Part shown: positions 50,434-59,242 of the stretch, piece after piece
Numbering within the stretch: position 1 is the first letter of the stretch
Layout of the letters: every line of letters begins with the position of its first letter
NCBI GenBank assembly: GCA_017465885.1
Contig: JAFTVG010000002.1
Location: 30,726 to 94,725, forward strand
Reading direction: 5' to 3'
Length of the DNA: 64,000 nucleotides
Source: Clostridia bacterium
Lineage (GTDB): Bacteria > Bacillota > Clostridia > Oscillospirales > CAG-272
Position numbers and translations under genes: made by a program
Notes under the pieces: generated by a model
The model's input: the letters and a program-made list of their open reading frames with translations, nothing else
Database searches by the model: none
What the model was told of the DNA's origin: nothing

Positions 50434-51165
50434 TCAGCTGCGCTCCTCCGAGACGGGAGGTCTGCGCACAGCTCTCGGCTTTTTGTCGCCCTCCTCGGGC
50501 TCTTTTCCTGCGGTTGCTTTTTCCTCCAGATAATCGGCACAGGCGGAAATGGCTTGGCAGACTCCGGCATATTCGGCGGAGTTGAAATGCTTGCGGCGGT
50601 TGAACGCTTCCACGTAATCAAAAAGCGTTGCCACGGTCAGGCACTCGGGGTAATCGGTGGTGAAGTCCACGTGATCGGCGGAGAAGACCACCGCGCGGGT
50701 CACCGAAGGGTTTAAGACCTCCTCGGAGATCATCAGCTTTTCAGCAACCGTGGCAAAGAACGCCATGGTGTCGAAGGGGTTGCTTTTCTGCAGGGTGATC
50801 GTTTCCTTTTTGGTGTTGATATAGCGATGGCGCCAGGGCCCGATCTTCGGGTTATCGTATGTGCCGACGTCGGGGAAAACGGTGAGCAAAAGCACGCCGC
50901 CTTTGCTGATATACACCACGTCGCAGGCACATTTCAGCCCGTCCTTTGCGGCTTCCTCCTTCAAAAAGCGGACGTTTTTGTAAACGGTCGCCTCGGGGAA
51001 TCGCTCGCAAAGCAGATCGCAGATGTGGGAAGGACCTCTGCCCTTGCCTTCTCTGAGCTTATTGATGGTCAGAATGCGGATGATCTCTCTGCACAGAAGC
51101 AGTGCAAGCACGATGCCCACAAGGCAGAGAAAGATCACGAAATATACCGAAGTGAAAAATTCCAT
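50434..51165 (-). CDS. Membrane-anchored NERD-like protein
   Basis: 243 residues. One N-terminal membrane span (VYFVIFLCLVGIVLALLL), then a cytoplasmic domain with CDVVYISKGGVLLLTVFPDVGTY and W...NP spacing (GPWRHRYIN, KSNPFDT) that recalls the NERD fold. The acidic and Lys residues of an active nuclease site are not clear, since VFPDVG stands where VKxxxG is usual. The C-terminus is charged (EEGDKKPRAVRRPP). Third gene after the AMP-ligase and acpP, 3 bp from acpP. Function unknown; the operon suggests a link to acyl-chain metabolism at the membrane. Confidence 0.7.
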   Translation of the reverse strand: MEFFTSVYFVIFLCLVGIVLALLLCREIIRILTINKLREGKGRGPSHICDLLCERFPEATVYKNVRFLKEEAAKDGLKCACDVVYISKGGVLLLTVFPDVGTYDNPKIGPWRHRYINTKKETITLQKSNPFDTMAFFATVAEKLMISEEVLNPSVTRAVVFSADHVDFTTDYPECLTVATLFDYVEAFNRRKHFNSAEYAGVCQAISACADYLEEKATAGKEPEEGDKKPRAVRRPPVSEERS

Positions 51166-51168
51166 TTT

Positions 51169-51402
51169 TTACTTTACAAGCCCTTCAAGGTAGGTCACCA
51201 CGTCACCCACGGTGACGAAGTTGCGAATGGAGCTGTCGTCGATCTCAATATCGAACTCCTCCTCGCAAACCAGCACCAGGTCGGCAAGCTCCAGAGAGTT
51301 GATGCCCAGGTCGTTTACCAGCTCTGCTTCGGGCTTGATGTCCTTTTCATCGATTTGAAGATTGGTTACCAGTACGTCCTTTACGCGGTCAAACATGCTC
51401 AT
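51169..51402 (-). CDS. acpP: Acyl carrier protein
   Basis: 77 residues from the ATG at 51402 (GAGGA eight bases upstream; an ATG five codons earlier is less well placed). The phosphopantetheine serine is in DLGINSLELADL, giving NS rather than the usual DS. Acidic four-helix sequence throughout. Here it sits between an AMP-dependent ligase and a NERD-like membrane protein, not in a fatty-acid synthesis cluster, so it may be a dedicated carrier loaded by the ligase. The gene symbol is by similarity only. Confidence 0.88.
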   Translation of the reverse strand: MSMFDRVKDVLVTNLQIDEKDIKPEAELVNDLGINSLELADLVLVCEEEFDIEIDDSSIRNFVTVGDVVTYLEGLVK

Positions 51403-51491
51403 GATATTGTTCCTCATTTCAAAAATTTTATGTAGGGGATGTGCTTTTTTATAAGACCTTGCGGTCTTGAAAACGGATCGTGTCCGAAAGA

Positions 51492-53204
51492 TCAGATCTT
51501 GTGTCTCTTGATCTTTCTGCTGGTGGTCTTTTCAAACTCGGTCTCTCTGACCTCAAGACCTCTCATTTGCTTGTATTGGGGCAGGGTGCGGTTGATCTCA
51601 TTGAGCTCCTGACGTAAAAGCCCTTCGATCTCCTCGGCGGTCTTGCCCTTGAGCAGATCGTAGTTGGGGTAGATGACGGCGGTGATGGTCAATTCACCCT
51701 CGTGCTCTCTGCCCACCACGGCGTATTCCGCAAAGAGGTCGTGACCGGCTAAATGCTCCTCAAGCTCCTCGGGGTAGATGTTCTTGCCGTTGCTTAAAAT
51801 GATGATATTCTTTTTTCTGCCGGTGATGTGGATGTAGCCCTTGGCGTCAAGATAGCCGATGTCGCCGGTGCGGAAGAAGCCGTCCTCGGTAAAGACCGCT
51901 TCGGTCGCTTCGGGATTGTTGAAGTAGCCAAGCATCACGTTTGGACCCTTTGCCACGATCTCGCCCGTTTCGTCGCTCTCCTTTTCCTTGTCGATCTTTA
52001 CGGTCACGCCCTTCACTGCAGGTCCCACAGAGCCCACTCTGTTTGCATTGATGGGGTTTGCGGCAAGCAGGGGAGAGCACTCGGTGATGCCGTAGCCCTC
52101 CTGGATCTCGATGCCGATGGAACGGAAGTCCTTGATGCACTGAGGATTGAGCTTTGCGCCGCCGCAGACGATGGCGTCAAGCCGTCCGCCGTAGCTTTCA
52201 AGGATCTGGGCAAAGAATTTCTTTCTGAGGTCGATGCCGAAGCACATCAGCAGGTTGCTGACCTTCATAGCAAGGCGCACCTTTTTTTCCATACCCTTTT
52301 TGCGGATCTCGTCCCACATCTTTTTGTGCATCGTTTCAACGAAGAGGGGCACGAGGATCAGGTAGTCGGGCTTATACTTCTTGATGTTTTTGGAAACGTA
52401 TTTGATGCTGTCGTTTAAGGCGATGGTGGCGCCGTAATAGTGGGCAGTCAGGTGTCCTGTGGTCACCTCATAGGTGTGGTGCATGGGCAGGACCGACAAA
52501 AGGGTGGTCCTGTCATCCAGCTGATCGATCACGTTTGCCGACATCATGGCGTTGGAAACGAGATTGCCCTGAGAGAGCATCACGCCCTTGCTGGTGCCGG
52601 TGGTGCCGGAGGTGAAGATGATGGCAGAGCATTTTTCCATATCCTGAGGCACCGTTTCAAAGAAGCGTTCACCTTCCTCAAAGGCAGACTTTCCTTCCTC
52701 GATAAGGGCGGTGAAGGCTACGGTACGCTCACACACAGCCTCTTCGGTCTCGGGGGTAACGGGGGCAAAGATCTGCACGTCGGGCAGAAGCTCTGCCAGC
52801 TTGCCGATGCGGTTGTTCTGGGAGGCGGTGTAGACCACGGTGCGCACGTTTGCCAGCTTGATAAAGTTGATGATCTCCTCGTCGGAGATGTCCTTATCCA
52901 GGGGAACGATCACGCCGCCGGTGATCACGGTGGCATAATAAGTGGTCATATAGGCGGGGTCTGCCTCGCCGATGATAGCGGTTGCCGAGCCTGCCAGTCC
53001 TCTTTTATAAAGGGCAGTTCCCAGCGCTCGGATGTTTTCGTAGAAGTCCTTATAGGTAAGGCTGAAATCCTGTTTTTTGCGGGAATAGAGATAGACAGCC
53101 TTGTCCTCGGGCAGACGGTCTACCGTTTTTTTCAGCATATCTCTGAAATCCACGATCGGCTGACTGTCGATCAAGGGGTTTCTTGTGTATTTTACTCTTT
53201 TCAT
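51492..53204 (-). CDS. AMP-dependent acyl ligase (acyl-CoA or acyl-ACP synthetase)
   Basis: 570 residues from the ATG at 53204; a TTG 12 codons earlier is possible. ANL-family adenylating enzyme: P-loop IIFTSGTTGTSKGVML, VLPMHHTYE, YGITECSPLL, FFRTGDIGYLD, GRKKNIIILSNGKNIYPEELE and a C-terminal catalytic Lys region TTSRKIKRHK. It is longest-chain-acyl-ligase-like. With an acyl carrier protein 90 bp downstream, loading a fatty acid onto that carrier is a reasonable inference; CoA as acceptor is the alternative. Two consensus promoters lie upstream. Confidence 0.88.
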   Translation of the reverse strand: MKRVKYTRNPLIDSQPIVDFRDMLKKTVDRLPEDKAVYLYSRKKQDFSLTYKDFYENIRALGTALYKRGLAGSATAIIGEADPAYMTTYYATVITGGVIVPLDKDISDEEIINFIKLANVRTVVYTASQNNRIGKLAELLPDVQIFAPVTPETEEAVCERTVAFTALIEEGKSAFEEGERFFETVPQDMEKCSAIIFTSGTTGTSKGVMLSQGNLVSNAMMSANVIDQLDDRTTLLSVLPMHHTYEVTTGHLTAHYYGATIALNDSIKYVSKNIKKYKPDYLILVPLFVETMHKKMWDEIRKKGMEKKVRLAMKVSNLLMCFGIDLRKKFFAQILESYGGRLDAIVCGGAKLNPQCIKDFRSIGIEIQEGYGITECSPLLAANPINANRVGSVGPAVKGVTVKIDKEKESDETGEIVAKGPNVMLGYFNNPEATEAVFTEDGFFRTGDIGYLDAKGYIHITGRKKNIIILSNGKNIYPEELEEHLAGHDLFAEYAVVGREHEGELTITAVIYPNYDLLKGKTAEEIEGLLRQELNEINRTLPQYKQMRGLEVRETEFEKTTSRKIKRHKI

Positions 53205-53286
53205 AATACCGTTCGCCTTGCGGCGTCCTTTCTGATTCAAAGAGCGGACGACCCGTTTTTTGCTTGAAAACGGTCGATCTCACCCT

Positions 53287-53315
53287 ATTATACAACGAAA
53301 TATACAATTTGTCAA
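53287..53315 (-). promoter_or_regulatory. Proximal promoter of the ligase-acpP operon
   Basis: TTGACA (53315-53310), 17-bp spacer, TATAAT (53292-53287) on the minus strand. Confidence 0.88.
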
Positions 53316-53322
53316 CTATGAC

Positions 53323-53352
53323 ATTTGAAGAGAGGTGCATTCTCTTTCAAAT
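53323..53352. promoter_or_regulatory. Inverted repeat between tandem promoters (candidate operator)
   Basis: ATTTGAAGAGA (53323-53333) and TCTCTTTCAAAT (53341-53352) are complementary except for one inserted base, with a 7-base centre. It lies just upstream of the proximal -35 and downstream of the distal -10, where a regulator could act on both. Confidence 0.5.
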
Positions 53353-53369
53353 TTGCCGAAGATGGGTAC

Positions 53370-53398
53370 ATTATACACGGTGAATGTTGATTTGTCAA
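53370..53398 (-). promoter_or_regulatory. Distal promoter of the ligase-acpP operon
   Basis: TTGACA (53398-53393), 17-bp spacer, TATAAT (53375-53370) on the minus strand, 83 bp upstream of the proximal promoter. Confidence 0.82.
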
Positions 53399-53428
53399 CA
53401 TCTTTGTTGAAAAAAGAAGAAAAAACTC

Positions 53429-53457
53429 TTGCAAAGAGCGAAGAAATAAGGTATACT
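53429..53457 (+). promoter_or_regulatory. Promoter of the 53.5-kb membrane protein gene
   Basis: TTGCAA (53429-53434), 17-bp spacer, TATACT (53452-53457), divergent from the ligase promoters. Together these occupy the gene-free stretch 53205-53531. Confidence 0.7.
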
Positions 53458-53531
53458 ATCCTTAGTATAAAAGCATCTCCCGCAGGCGGATTGTCGGGGG
53501 CTTTGATCGATGAAAGAGTGTAATATATAAT

Positions 53532-54263
53532 ATGGAAGAAAAGAGATTTGAGCAAGAGCCGGCAGAGGAGACGGGCGCCGTCAAAAGAGGTCGGAGCAAA
53601 AAGGGTGCGGTGATCCTGATCGCGGTGGTGCTGTGTCTGCTGGTGGTGGTCTGCGCGCTGGCGGCGGTGGATTTTGACGCCATCAAGGACAAAATGTTTG
53701 AGGACACGGGGAAGGTGGAGTATTATCAGCCCGTGTACGGTGAGAACGTCTGGGAAAACGAGGAATATCTTGCCCATGCCTACGCCGCGATGAAGATCGG
53801 CGTGTGTGAGGACGGCTTTTTCACGGCGGAATATCCCTTTGGCGATGCGGACAGTGCTCAGGAGGCGTTTGAAAAGGCGGGCGAGCACCAAAACGGCGCG
53901 AGCGTCCTGGCGAAGTATTTCTACAGCTTGCTTTGCGGATGCGATACGCCTGCCCAAAAGACCCGTTTTAAAGAGCTTTTTTGCAAGGAATTTCGGATCA
54001 ACAGAGGCAAAAGCCAGCTTCCCGGAGGCTTTACCTGCCAGAAGATCTACGACCTGCAATTCGTGTATCAGGGAGAGGAGGCGAGCTACGACGGTACGGC
54101 GACCTGCCAGGTGTGGATGGTCAGCTACAGGATCGTGAGAAACGACGGCACAGTGCTCAACTATTCCTCCGGTCTTGACAACGGTCAGGCGCGCTTTTTC
54201 GTAGAGGAAACGGCTGAGGGCTTCCGTATCAAGGAGATCATCGGCATTTACAGAGTGAACTGA
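53532..54263 (+). CDS. Single-span membrane protein of unknown function
   Basis: 243 residues. An acidic then basic cytoplasmic N-terminus (~25 residues) is followed by one membrane span (AVILIAVVLCLLVVVCALAAV) and a ~195-residue extracellular domain with several cysteines (CEDG, LLCGCD, LFCKEF, FTCQ, ATCQ). The end reads YRIVRNDGTVLNYSSGL and FRIKEIIGIYRVN, like a small beta-rich NTF2-like fold, though I cannot assign a family. It precedes the ribosomal/secE cluster, which has its own promoter. Confidence 0.75.
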   Translation: MEEKRFEQEPAEETGAVKRGRSKKGAVILIAVVLCLLVVVCALAAVDFDAIKDKMFEDTGKVEYYQPVYGENVWENEEYLAHAYAAMKIGVCEDGFFTAEYPFGDADSAQEAFEKAGEHQNGASVLAKYFYSLLCGCDTPAQKTRFKELFCKEFRINRGKSQLPGGFTCQKIYDLQFVYQGEEASYDGTATCQVWMVSYRIVRNDGTVLNYSSGLDNGQARFFVEETAEGFRIKEIIGIYRVN

Positions 54264-54399
54264 GGGAACGACGGCGACGGTTCCCCAAAAAGGGAGGATG
54301 AGGAAGGACTCCTTGCTTCGATTGATGAAAAAAGGGGGACATCTGCCCCAAATCCCATAAAAAAAGCCGAAATCGAGCCGAAAAAAACGAAAAAACATC

Positions 54400-54428
54400 T
54401 TGACAAGAAGGAAAGAAAGTGCTATAAT
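54400..54428 (+). promoter_or_regulatory. Sigma-A promoter of rpmG-secE-nusG
   Basis: TTGACA (54400-54405), 17-bp spacer, TATAAT (54423-54428), 100 bp before rpmG. A CCTCTTCGGTGGGG stretch follows in the leader. The gap 54264-54527 otherwise shows only a weak GGGAAC/GTTCCC hairpin. Confidence 0.9.
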
Positions 54429-54527
54429 GACCTCACCTCTTCGGTGGGGTCTTTTTTTGTGCGCACATTTTTGCGCCAAATGCCGATGAGGGAGGTAGAA
54501 AACTCAAATTTATCAGGAGGTGCCGCA

Positions 54528-54677
54528 ATGAGGGTTAAGATCACAATGGTTTGCAGCGAATGCAAGCAGAGAAACTACGAAACCAAGAAGAATAAGAAGA
54601 ATGACCCGGACAGACTTGAGATGAACAAGTATTGCCGGTTCTGTCGCAAGCATACTCTTCATAAGGAAAGCAAGTAA
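54528..54677 (+). CDS. rpmG: Ribosomal protein L33
   Basis: 49 residues, the short form, starting at the ATG after AGGAGGTGCCGCA. Zinc-binding type with two CxxC pairs (CSEC and CRFC), ending KHTLHKESK. The order rpmG-secE-nusG is standard in Bacillota. Confidence 0.95.
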   Translation: MRVKITMVCSECKQRNYETKKNKKNDPDRLEMNKYCRFCRKHTLHKESK

Positions 54678-54686
54678 GGAGGAACG

Positions 54687-55016
54687 ATGATGACAGAAGA
54701 GATCAAGAAAGACACTTCTGCAGCCGTCGAGACCAAGGAAGACAAGAAGACCGCTTCCAAGGACTCCAAGCCCAAGCAGAAGAAGCCCAATCCCATCGTG
54801 AAGTTTTTCAAGAAGATTGGCAAGTTCCTCAAGGAATGCAAGAGTGAGCTGAAGAAGATCGTTTGGGCGTCCCCCGCGTCCACTTTGAAGAACACGATCA
54901 TCGTAACTATAGCGATCGTGATTTTCGCAGCGTTCTTCTTTGTATGCGACTGGCTGTTCCGCGACGTTGTAATCGCTGGACTGTGCAAGATCCCCGAGCT
55001 GATCGGACTTGCGTAA
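54687..55016 (+). CDS. secE: Preprotein translocase subunit SecE
   Basis: 109 residues. A long Lys/Glu/Pro-rich N-terminal extension (~45 residues) precedes the SecE core: FKKIGKFLKECKSELKKIVWASPA, then one membrane span (TIIVTIAIVIFAAFFFVC). An essential partner of SecY. It starts at MM; either ATG is possible after AAGGAGG. Confidence 0.93.
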   Translation: MMTEEIKKDTSAAVETKEDKKTASKDSKPKQKKPNPIVKFFKKIGKFLKECKSELKKIVWASPASTLKNTIIVTIAIVIFAAFFFVCDWLFRDVVIAGLCKIPELIGLA

Positions 55017-55047
55017 CGCGAAAGCGTTTTGTTAACGGAGAAAAAAG

Positions 55048-55593
55048 ATGGCAGAAAACAGCAGCTTTGAAAATTTAGGTCCCCGTTGGTACATCGCACA
55101 TACCTACACGGGCTACGAGAACAGAGTAAAAGCCAATATCGAAAAGATCGTGGAGAACAGAAATATGGGACACATGATCTTTGATGCACGCGTCCCCGTG
55201 GAAACGGTGGTGGAAAACGTCAACGGCAAGGAAAAGGAGATCGAGGTCAAGATCTACCCCAGCTACGTTTTCGTAAAGATGTGCATGACCGATGAGACCT
55301 GGCATATTGTCAGAAACATCAGCGGCGTTACCGGCTTCGTAGGCCCCGGAAGCAAGCCTGTTCCTATGACCGAGGAAGAGGTTGCGGCAATGGGTATCGA
55401 GTCCAAGGTGATTGAACTGCGCTATGCCGTGGGTGACAGCGTCCGCGTGATTTCCGGAGCCTTGAAGGGCTTTGTGGGCGTTGTAAAGGAAATTTCCGAA
55501 GACAAGAAAAAGATCATGGTGCTTGCATCGATGTTCGGCAGAGAGACTCCCGTCGAGCTGGATGCAGACAGCGTGGAAAGACTGGAAATCTGA
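55048..55593 (+). CDS. nusG: Transcription termination/antitermination factor NusG
   Basis: 181 residues. NGN domain: RWYIAHTYTGYENRVKANIEK, YPSYVFVKMCMTDETWHIVRN and GVTGFVGPG. C-terminal KOW domain: VGDSVRVISGALKGFVGVVKEI. It binds RNA polymerase and couples it to the ribosome or Rho. AACGGAG before the start. Confidence 0.96.
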   Translation: MAENSSFENLGPRWYIAHTYTGYENRVKANIEKIVENRNMGHMIFDARVPVETVVENVNGKEKEIEVKIYPSYVFVKMCMTDETWHIVRNISGVTGFVGPGSKPVPMTEEEVAAMGIESKVIELRYAVGDSVRVISGALKGFVGVVKEISEDKKKIMVLASMFGRETPVELDADSVERLEI

Positions 55594-55629
55594 GCAATAT
55601 CCAAAATTTAAAGTATTAAAATGAGCTTT

Positions 55630-55695
55630 GATGCGTGGCGAAAACGCATCGGTGGGAGAGGGAAAATCTTTCAATCCCTCATAGGAACCACATTT
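55630..55695 (+). promoter_or_regulatory. rplK leader, probable L1-binding site
   Basis: Between nusG and rplK: a hairpin GATGCG/CGCATC, then GGTGGGAG leading into a GAGGGA/TCCCTC stem and ATAGGAACCAC. This resembles the L1-binding arm of 23S rRNA (GGTGGGAG with a partner ...ACCAC). Autoregulation of rplKA by L1 through such a mimic is known in bacteria; the assignment here is by pattern only. Confidence 0.5.
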
Positions 55696-55708
55696 GGAGG
55701 TATTTAAA

Positions 55709-56134
55709 ATGGCTAAGAAAATTATGGGCTATGTTAAGCTTCAGCTGCCTGCAGGTAAGGCAACTCCTGCTCCCCCCGTAGGTCCCGCACTGGGTCAGTA
55801 CGGCGTGTCCATCCCCAACTTCACCAAGGACTTCAACGAGAGAACCAAGAGCCAGGCAGGTCTGATCATCCCCGTAGTGATCACCGTATACGCTGACCGT
55901 TCTTTCACTTTCATCACCAAGACTCCTCCCGCACCCGTTCTGATCAAGAAGGCACTGGGTCTGGAGAGCGCTTCCGACAAGCCCAACAAGAACAAGGTTG
56001 GCCAGCTGACCAAGGCGCAGGTTGAAGAGATCGCAAAGACCAAGATGCCTGACCTGAATGCAGCATCTCTGGAAGCAGCAATGAGCATGGTTGCAGGTAC
56101 CGCTCGCAGCATGGGCGTTACCGTTGAAGAATAA
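55709..56134 (+). CDS. rplK: Ribosomal protein L11
   Basis: 141 residues from the ATG after TTGGAGG. Begins [29 protein letters not shown], with [16 protein letters not shown] and the C-terminal rRNA-binding part ([24 protein letters not shown]). Part of the GTPase-associated centre. Confidence 0.97.
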   Translation: MAKKIMGYVKLQLPAGKATPAPPVGPALGQYGVSIPNFTKDFNERTKSQAGLIIPVVITVYADRSFTFITKTPPAPVLIKKALGLESASDKPNKNKVGQLTKAQVEEIAKTKMPDLNAASLEAAMSMVAGTARSMGVTVEE

Positions 56135-56153
56135 TTGAAGGGAGGATATCGAA

Positions 56154-56849
56154 ATGGCTAAAATGGGTAAGAAATATCAGGATAGCGTAAAGGAGCTGGA
56201 AAAGTCCAAGCTCTACGATCCTTCCGAGGCACTTGAGCTGGTTTGCAAGACCGCTAAGGCAAAGTTTGATGAGACCATCGAGCTGCACATCCGTCTGGGC
56301 GTTGACTCCCGTCACGCTGACCAGCAGGTTCGTGGCGCAGTAGTACTGCCCAACGGTACCGGTAAGACCATCCGCGTTCTGGCAATCTGCAAGGACGACA
56401 AGATCGAGCTGGCAAAGGAAGCAGGCGCTGACTATGCAGGCAACACCGAGTTCATCGAGAAGATCCAGAAGGAAAACTGGTTCGAGTTCGACGTGATCAT
56501 CACCACTCCCGATATGATGGGTCAGCTGGGTCGTCTTGGTAAGGTGCTGGGTCCTAAGGGCCTGATGCCTAACCCCAAGGCAGGTACCGTTACCCCTGAT
56601 ATCGCAAAGGGTATCAAGGAAGCCAAGGCAGGTAAGATCGAGTACCGTCTTGACAAGACCAACATCATTCACTGCCCCATCGGCAAGGCATCCTTCGGTG
56701 CTGAGAAGCTGGGCGAGAACTTTGACACTCTGATGGCAGCTGTTATCAAGGCTAAGCCCGCTGCTGCAAAGGGTCAGTATATCAAGAGCTGCGTAGTGGC
56801 TTCCACTATGGGCCCCGGTATCCGCGTAAACAGCGCGAAGATCGGCTAA
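56154..56849 (+). CDS. rplA: Ribosomal protein L1
   Basis: 231 residues, full length. Blocks: [64 protein letters not shown] and [19 protein letters not shown] terminator follows directly; rplJ and rplL, usual next genes, are not here. Confidence 0.97.
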   Translation: MAKMGKKYQDSVKELEKSKLYDPSEALELVCKTAKAKFDETIELHIRLGVDSRHADQQVRGAVVLPNGTGKTIRVLAICKDDKIELAKEAGADYAGNTEFIEKIQKENWFEFDVIITTPDMMGQLGRLGKVLGPKGLMPNPKAGTVTPDIAKGIKEAKAGKIEYRLDKTNIIHCPIGKASFGAEKLGENFDTLMAAVIKAKPAAAKGQYIKSCVVASTMGPGIRVNSAKIG

Positions 56850-56860
56850 TAAGCTTTATT

Positions 56861-56898
56861 GATCCTCTTTGGCAAGTCCAAAGAGGATCTTGCTTTTT
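56861..56898 (+). terminator. Terminator after rplA
   Basis: A 12-bp perfect stem (GATCCTCTTTGG with CCAAAGAGGATC, 5-base loop), then TTGCTTTTTAA. Confidence 0.9.
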
Positions 56899-56929
56899 AA
56901 ACAACGTCAAAAAAGGCAGGAGGCAGAGG

Positions 56930-57844
56930 ATGAACAGGATCAATAAAGAATGGGCAAAGCTGTGGCTTTTTGGAGGACTTTGCCTGACGGTACAGCTTCT
57001 TTGCTACGGCGCAGTCTCGCTCTGCCTTGCCGACGGCATCCTGCTGGGAGCGGGTCAGGCGGCACTGCTTTGCCTTGGCGCGCTGTGGCTTGCCTTTGAT
57101 AAAAGAAAGGAAACGGGTGCTTCCCTTGGGGCAAATGCGCGAGAGGGGAAGAAAGCAGGTCAAGGATCGGTTGCGGGAAAGCGGGATGCAGAGCGGTGTG
57201 CTCCGCCGTCCTTGCTCAAGATCACCCTTTCTTCGGTGTGGTACGCCGCCATCATCGTCTGCTTTTCTTTTTTAGCGACCCTTCCCTTGCAAAAGGGGCT
57301 GTCTCTTTTGGGCGTGGGATCACTAAACGAAACGGCGGTCTTCACCACTCTGTGGGAGCGGCTTTTGTATTGCTGGTTTTTGCCCGCGGTGGCGGTTGAG
57401 TCGGTGCAAAGAGCGGTGGTTTTTCCCCGCATTGAGGGACTGACCAAAAAGAATTGGCAGACCGTCCTTTTGGCAGCCGTCTTTTACGCCCTTTGTATGC
57501 CTGCCCTCGGGAATTTGCTTGCCCGTTTTCTGATGGGCGCACTGCTTTGCCTGCTGTATCGGCGAACGCGCTCGGCTCTTGCTTCTTTTTCGGCGGCTCT
57601 GGCGGCAAACGGCTTTCTCTTTTTGCAAAGCTATCTGCAGACCCTGGGGCTTGCGGGCGCGGAGGCGTATAGCCTTTCTCAGACCCTCGGTATTGGATTG
57701 ACCTTTGCGGCTCCCGGCGCGGTGATCCTCTATTTTGTCGAAAAAAGAGCAGGGAATGGGCAAGTTAAGCCTCTTGAGATGCTCTGCCTTGCGGTCGGTA
57801 CACTTTTTGCCTTTGCTCTCGGTATGGCGCTGTGGCTGGGCTGA
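56930..57844 (+). CDS. CPBP-type intramembrane protease homologue, motifs degenerate
   Basis: 304 residues, about eight hydrophobic spans. The layout matches CPBP/CAAX-type intramembrane proteases: motif 1 EExxxR appears as VESVQR (second Glu and Arg kept, first Glu lost); motif 2 FxxxH reads FYALC (His to Cys); motif 3 HxxxN reads ALAAN (His to Ala, Asn kept). Predicted to be inactive as a protease. A hydrophilic insert rich in Lys/Gly/Glu lies at ~65-95. It has its own ribosome-binding site after the rplA terminator. Family assignment is moderate. Confidence 0.6.
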   Translation: MNRINKEWAKLWLFGGLCLTVQLLCYGAVSLCLADGILLGAGQAALLCLGALWLAFDKRKETGASLGANAREGKKAGQGSVAGKRDAERCAPPSLLKITLSSVWYAAIIVCFSFLATLPLQKGLSLLGVGSLNETAVFTTLWERLLYCWFLPAVAVESVQRAVVFPRIEGLTKKNWQTVLLAAVFYALCMPALGNLLARFLMGALLCLLYRRTRSALASFSAALAANGFLFLQSYLQTLGLAGAEAYSLSQTLGIGLTFAAPGAVILYFVEKRAGNGQVKPLEMLCLAVGTLFAFALGMALWLG

Positions 57845-57864
57845 TCACAGAATAAACGAATATC

Positions 57865-57907
57865 AAAAAGCGTGTCCTTCAACCTTTGGCTGGAGTGCAC
57901 GCTTTTT
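57865..57907 (+). terminator. Terminator after the CPBP-like gene
   Basis: AAAAAGCGTG pairs with CACGCTTTTT around an imperfect stem-loop; T-run included. Confidence 0.75.
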
Positions 57908-57924
57908 TAAGAACGCTTGGTAAT

Positions 57925-57957
57925 GAAAAACGTCGGGCAAGCATTGCTTGCCCGACG
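57925..57957 (-). terminator. Terminator after kbl
   Basis: A 12-bp perfect stem (CGTCGGGCAAGC with GCTTGCCCGACG), followed on the minus strand by TTTTTCATT. Confidence 0.9.
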
Positions 57958-57973
57958 CGGAAGGAGTCGTGTC

Positions 57974-59188
57974 TTATGCGTTTTCTGCAGCAGCGTCCTC
58001 TGCTTCCATTTCTTCTCTTGCCTTGATGAAGCACTGAACTGCGAATTCCAGGTCTTCCTTGGTGTGAGAAGCAGAAACCTGAGTACGGATTCTTGCCTTG
58101 CCCTTGGGAACGACGGGGTAGGTGAAGGAGACGGCGTAGATGCCCAGCTTGTAGAGCTTTTCAGCCATTCTTGCTGCCTTATGCTCGTCGTAGAGCATTA
58201 CGGGCACGCAGGGGTGAGTGCCGGGGATGATGTCAAAGCCTGCATCCTCCAGAGCCTTGCGGTAGTCTGCAACCAGGCTTTCCAGATAGTCTCTTCTGGA
58301 GGTGTCCTTCTCCAGCATCTCGAGGGTTGCCAGAGTACCTGCCGCGATGGCGGGGGTCAGGGTGTTGGAGAAGAGGTAGGGACGGGATCTCTGACGGAGC
58401 AGATCGATGATCTCCTTCTTACCGGTGGTGAAGCCGCCGGAAGCGCCGCCCAGTGCCTTACCGAAGGTACCGGTGATCACGTCAACTCTGCCCATCACGC
58501 CGCAGTGGTCGGTAGCGCCTCTGCCGCGCTTGCCAACGAAGCCCGAAGCGTGGGAGTCGTCAACCATAACCAGCGCATTGTACTTGTCAGCCAGATCGCA
58601 AACGCCCTGCAGGTTGCAGATGATGCCGTCCATGGAGAAGACGCCGTCGGTAGCGATCATCTTGATGCGTGCGCCGTCAGCGTCAGCCTGCTTCAGCTGT
58701 GCTTCCAGATCTTCCATATTGTTGTTTGCGTAGCGGTATCTCTTAGCCTTGCACAGACGAACGCCGTCGATGATGGAGGCGTGGTTGAGCTGGTCGGAGA
58801 TGATGGCGTCCTCAGCGGTCAAAAGCACCTCGAACAGACCTGCGTTTGCATCGAAGCAGGAGGAGTAGAGAATGGTGTCCTCAGTCTCGAAGAACTCGGC
58901 AACCTTCTTCTCAAGCTTCTTGTGGATGTCCTGAGTGCCGCAGATGAAACGAACCGATGCAAGACCGTAGCCGTACTTGTCGTAAGCGTCCTTGGCAGCC
59001 TGAACCAGCTCAGCATTGTCAGCTAAACCCAGGTAGTTGTTGGCACACATATTTACCAGGTCCTTGCCGTCTGCGTGGATGTGTGCAGACTGGGGGGTCA
59101 CGATGATTCTCTCGTTCTTCTCAACGCCCGAAGCCTTGATGCCGTCCAGCGTTTCTCTGTAGTATGCGTATACTTCATTCTTGTTCAT
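57974..59188 (-). CDS. kbl: Glycine C-acetyltransferase (2-amino-3-ketobutyrate CoA ligase)
   Basis: PLP enzyme that cleaves 2-amino-3-ketobutyrate with CoA to glycine and acetyl-CoA. 404 residues. Blocks: [52 protein letters not shown] and the PLP lysine in [14 protein letters not shown]. Downstream of tdh on the same strand (55 bp), forming the two-step threonine-to-glycine route. The name could be a close alpha-oxoamine synthase, but the tdh partner makes kbl by far the best fit. Confidence 0.93.
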   Translation of the reverse strand: MNKNEVYAYYRETLDGIKASGVEKNERIIVTPQSAHIHADGKDLVNMCANNYLGLADNAELVQAAKDAYDKYGYGLASVRFICGTQDIHKKLEKKVAEFFETEDTILYSSCFDANAGLFEVLLTAEDAIISDQLNHASIIDGVRLCKAKRYRYANNNMEDLEAQLKQADADGARIKMIATDGVFSMDGIICNLQGVCDLADKYNALVMVDDSHASGFVGKRGRGATDHCGVMGRVDVITGTFGKALGGASGGFTTGKKEIIDLLRQRSRPYLFSNTLTPAIAAGTLATLEMLEKDTSRRDYLESLVADYRKALEDAGFDIIPGTHPCVPVMLYDEHKAARMAEKLYKLGIYAVSFTYPVVPKGKARIRTQVSASHTKEDLEFAVQCFIKAREEMEAEDAAAENA

Positions 59189-59242
59189 AGCGCGTTACTT
59201 CCTTTCAAATTCAAGTAAAATATATTCTGTCGTCTTAGGCGA

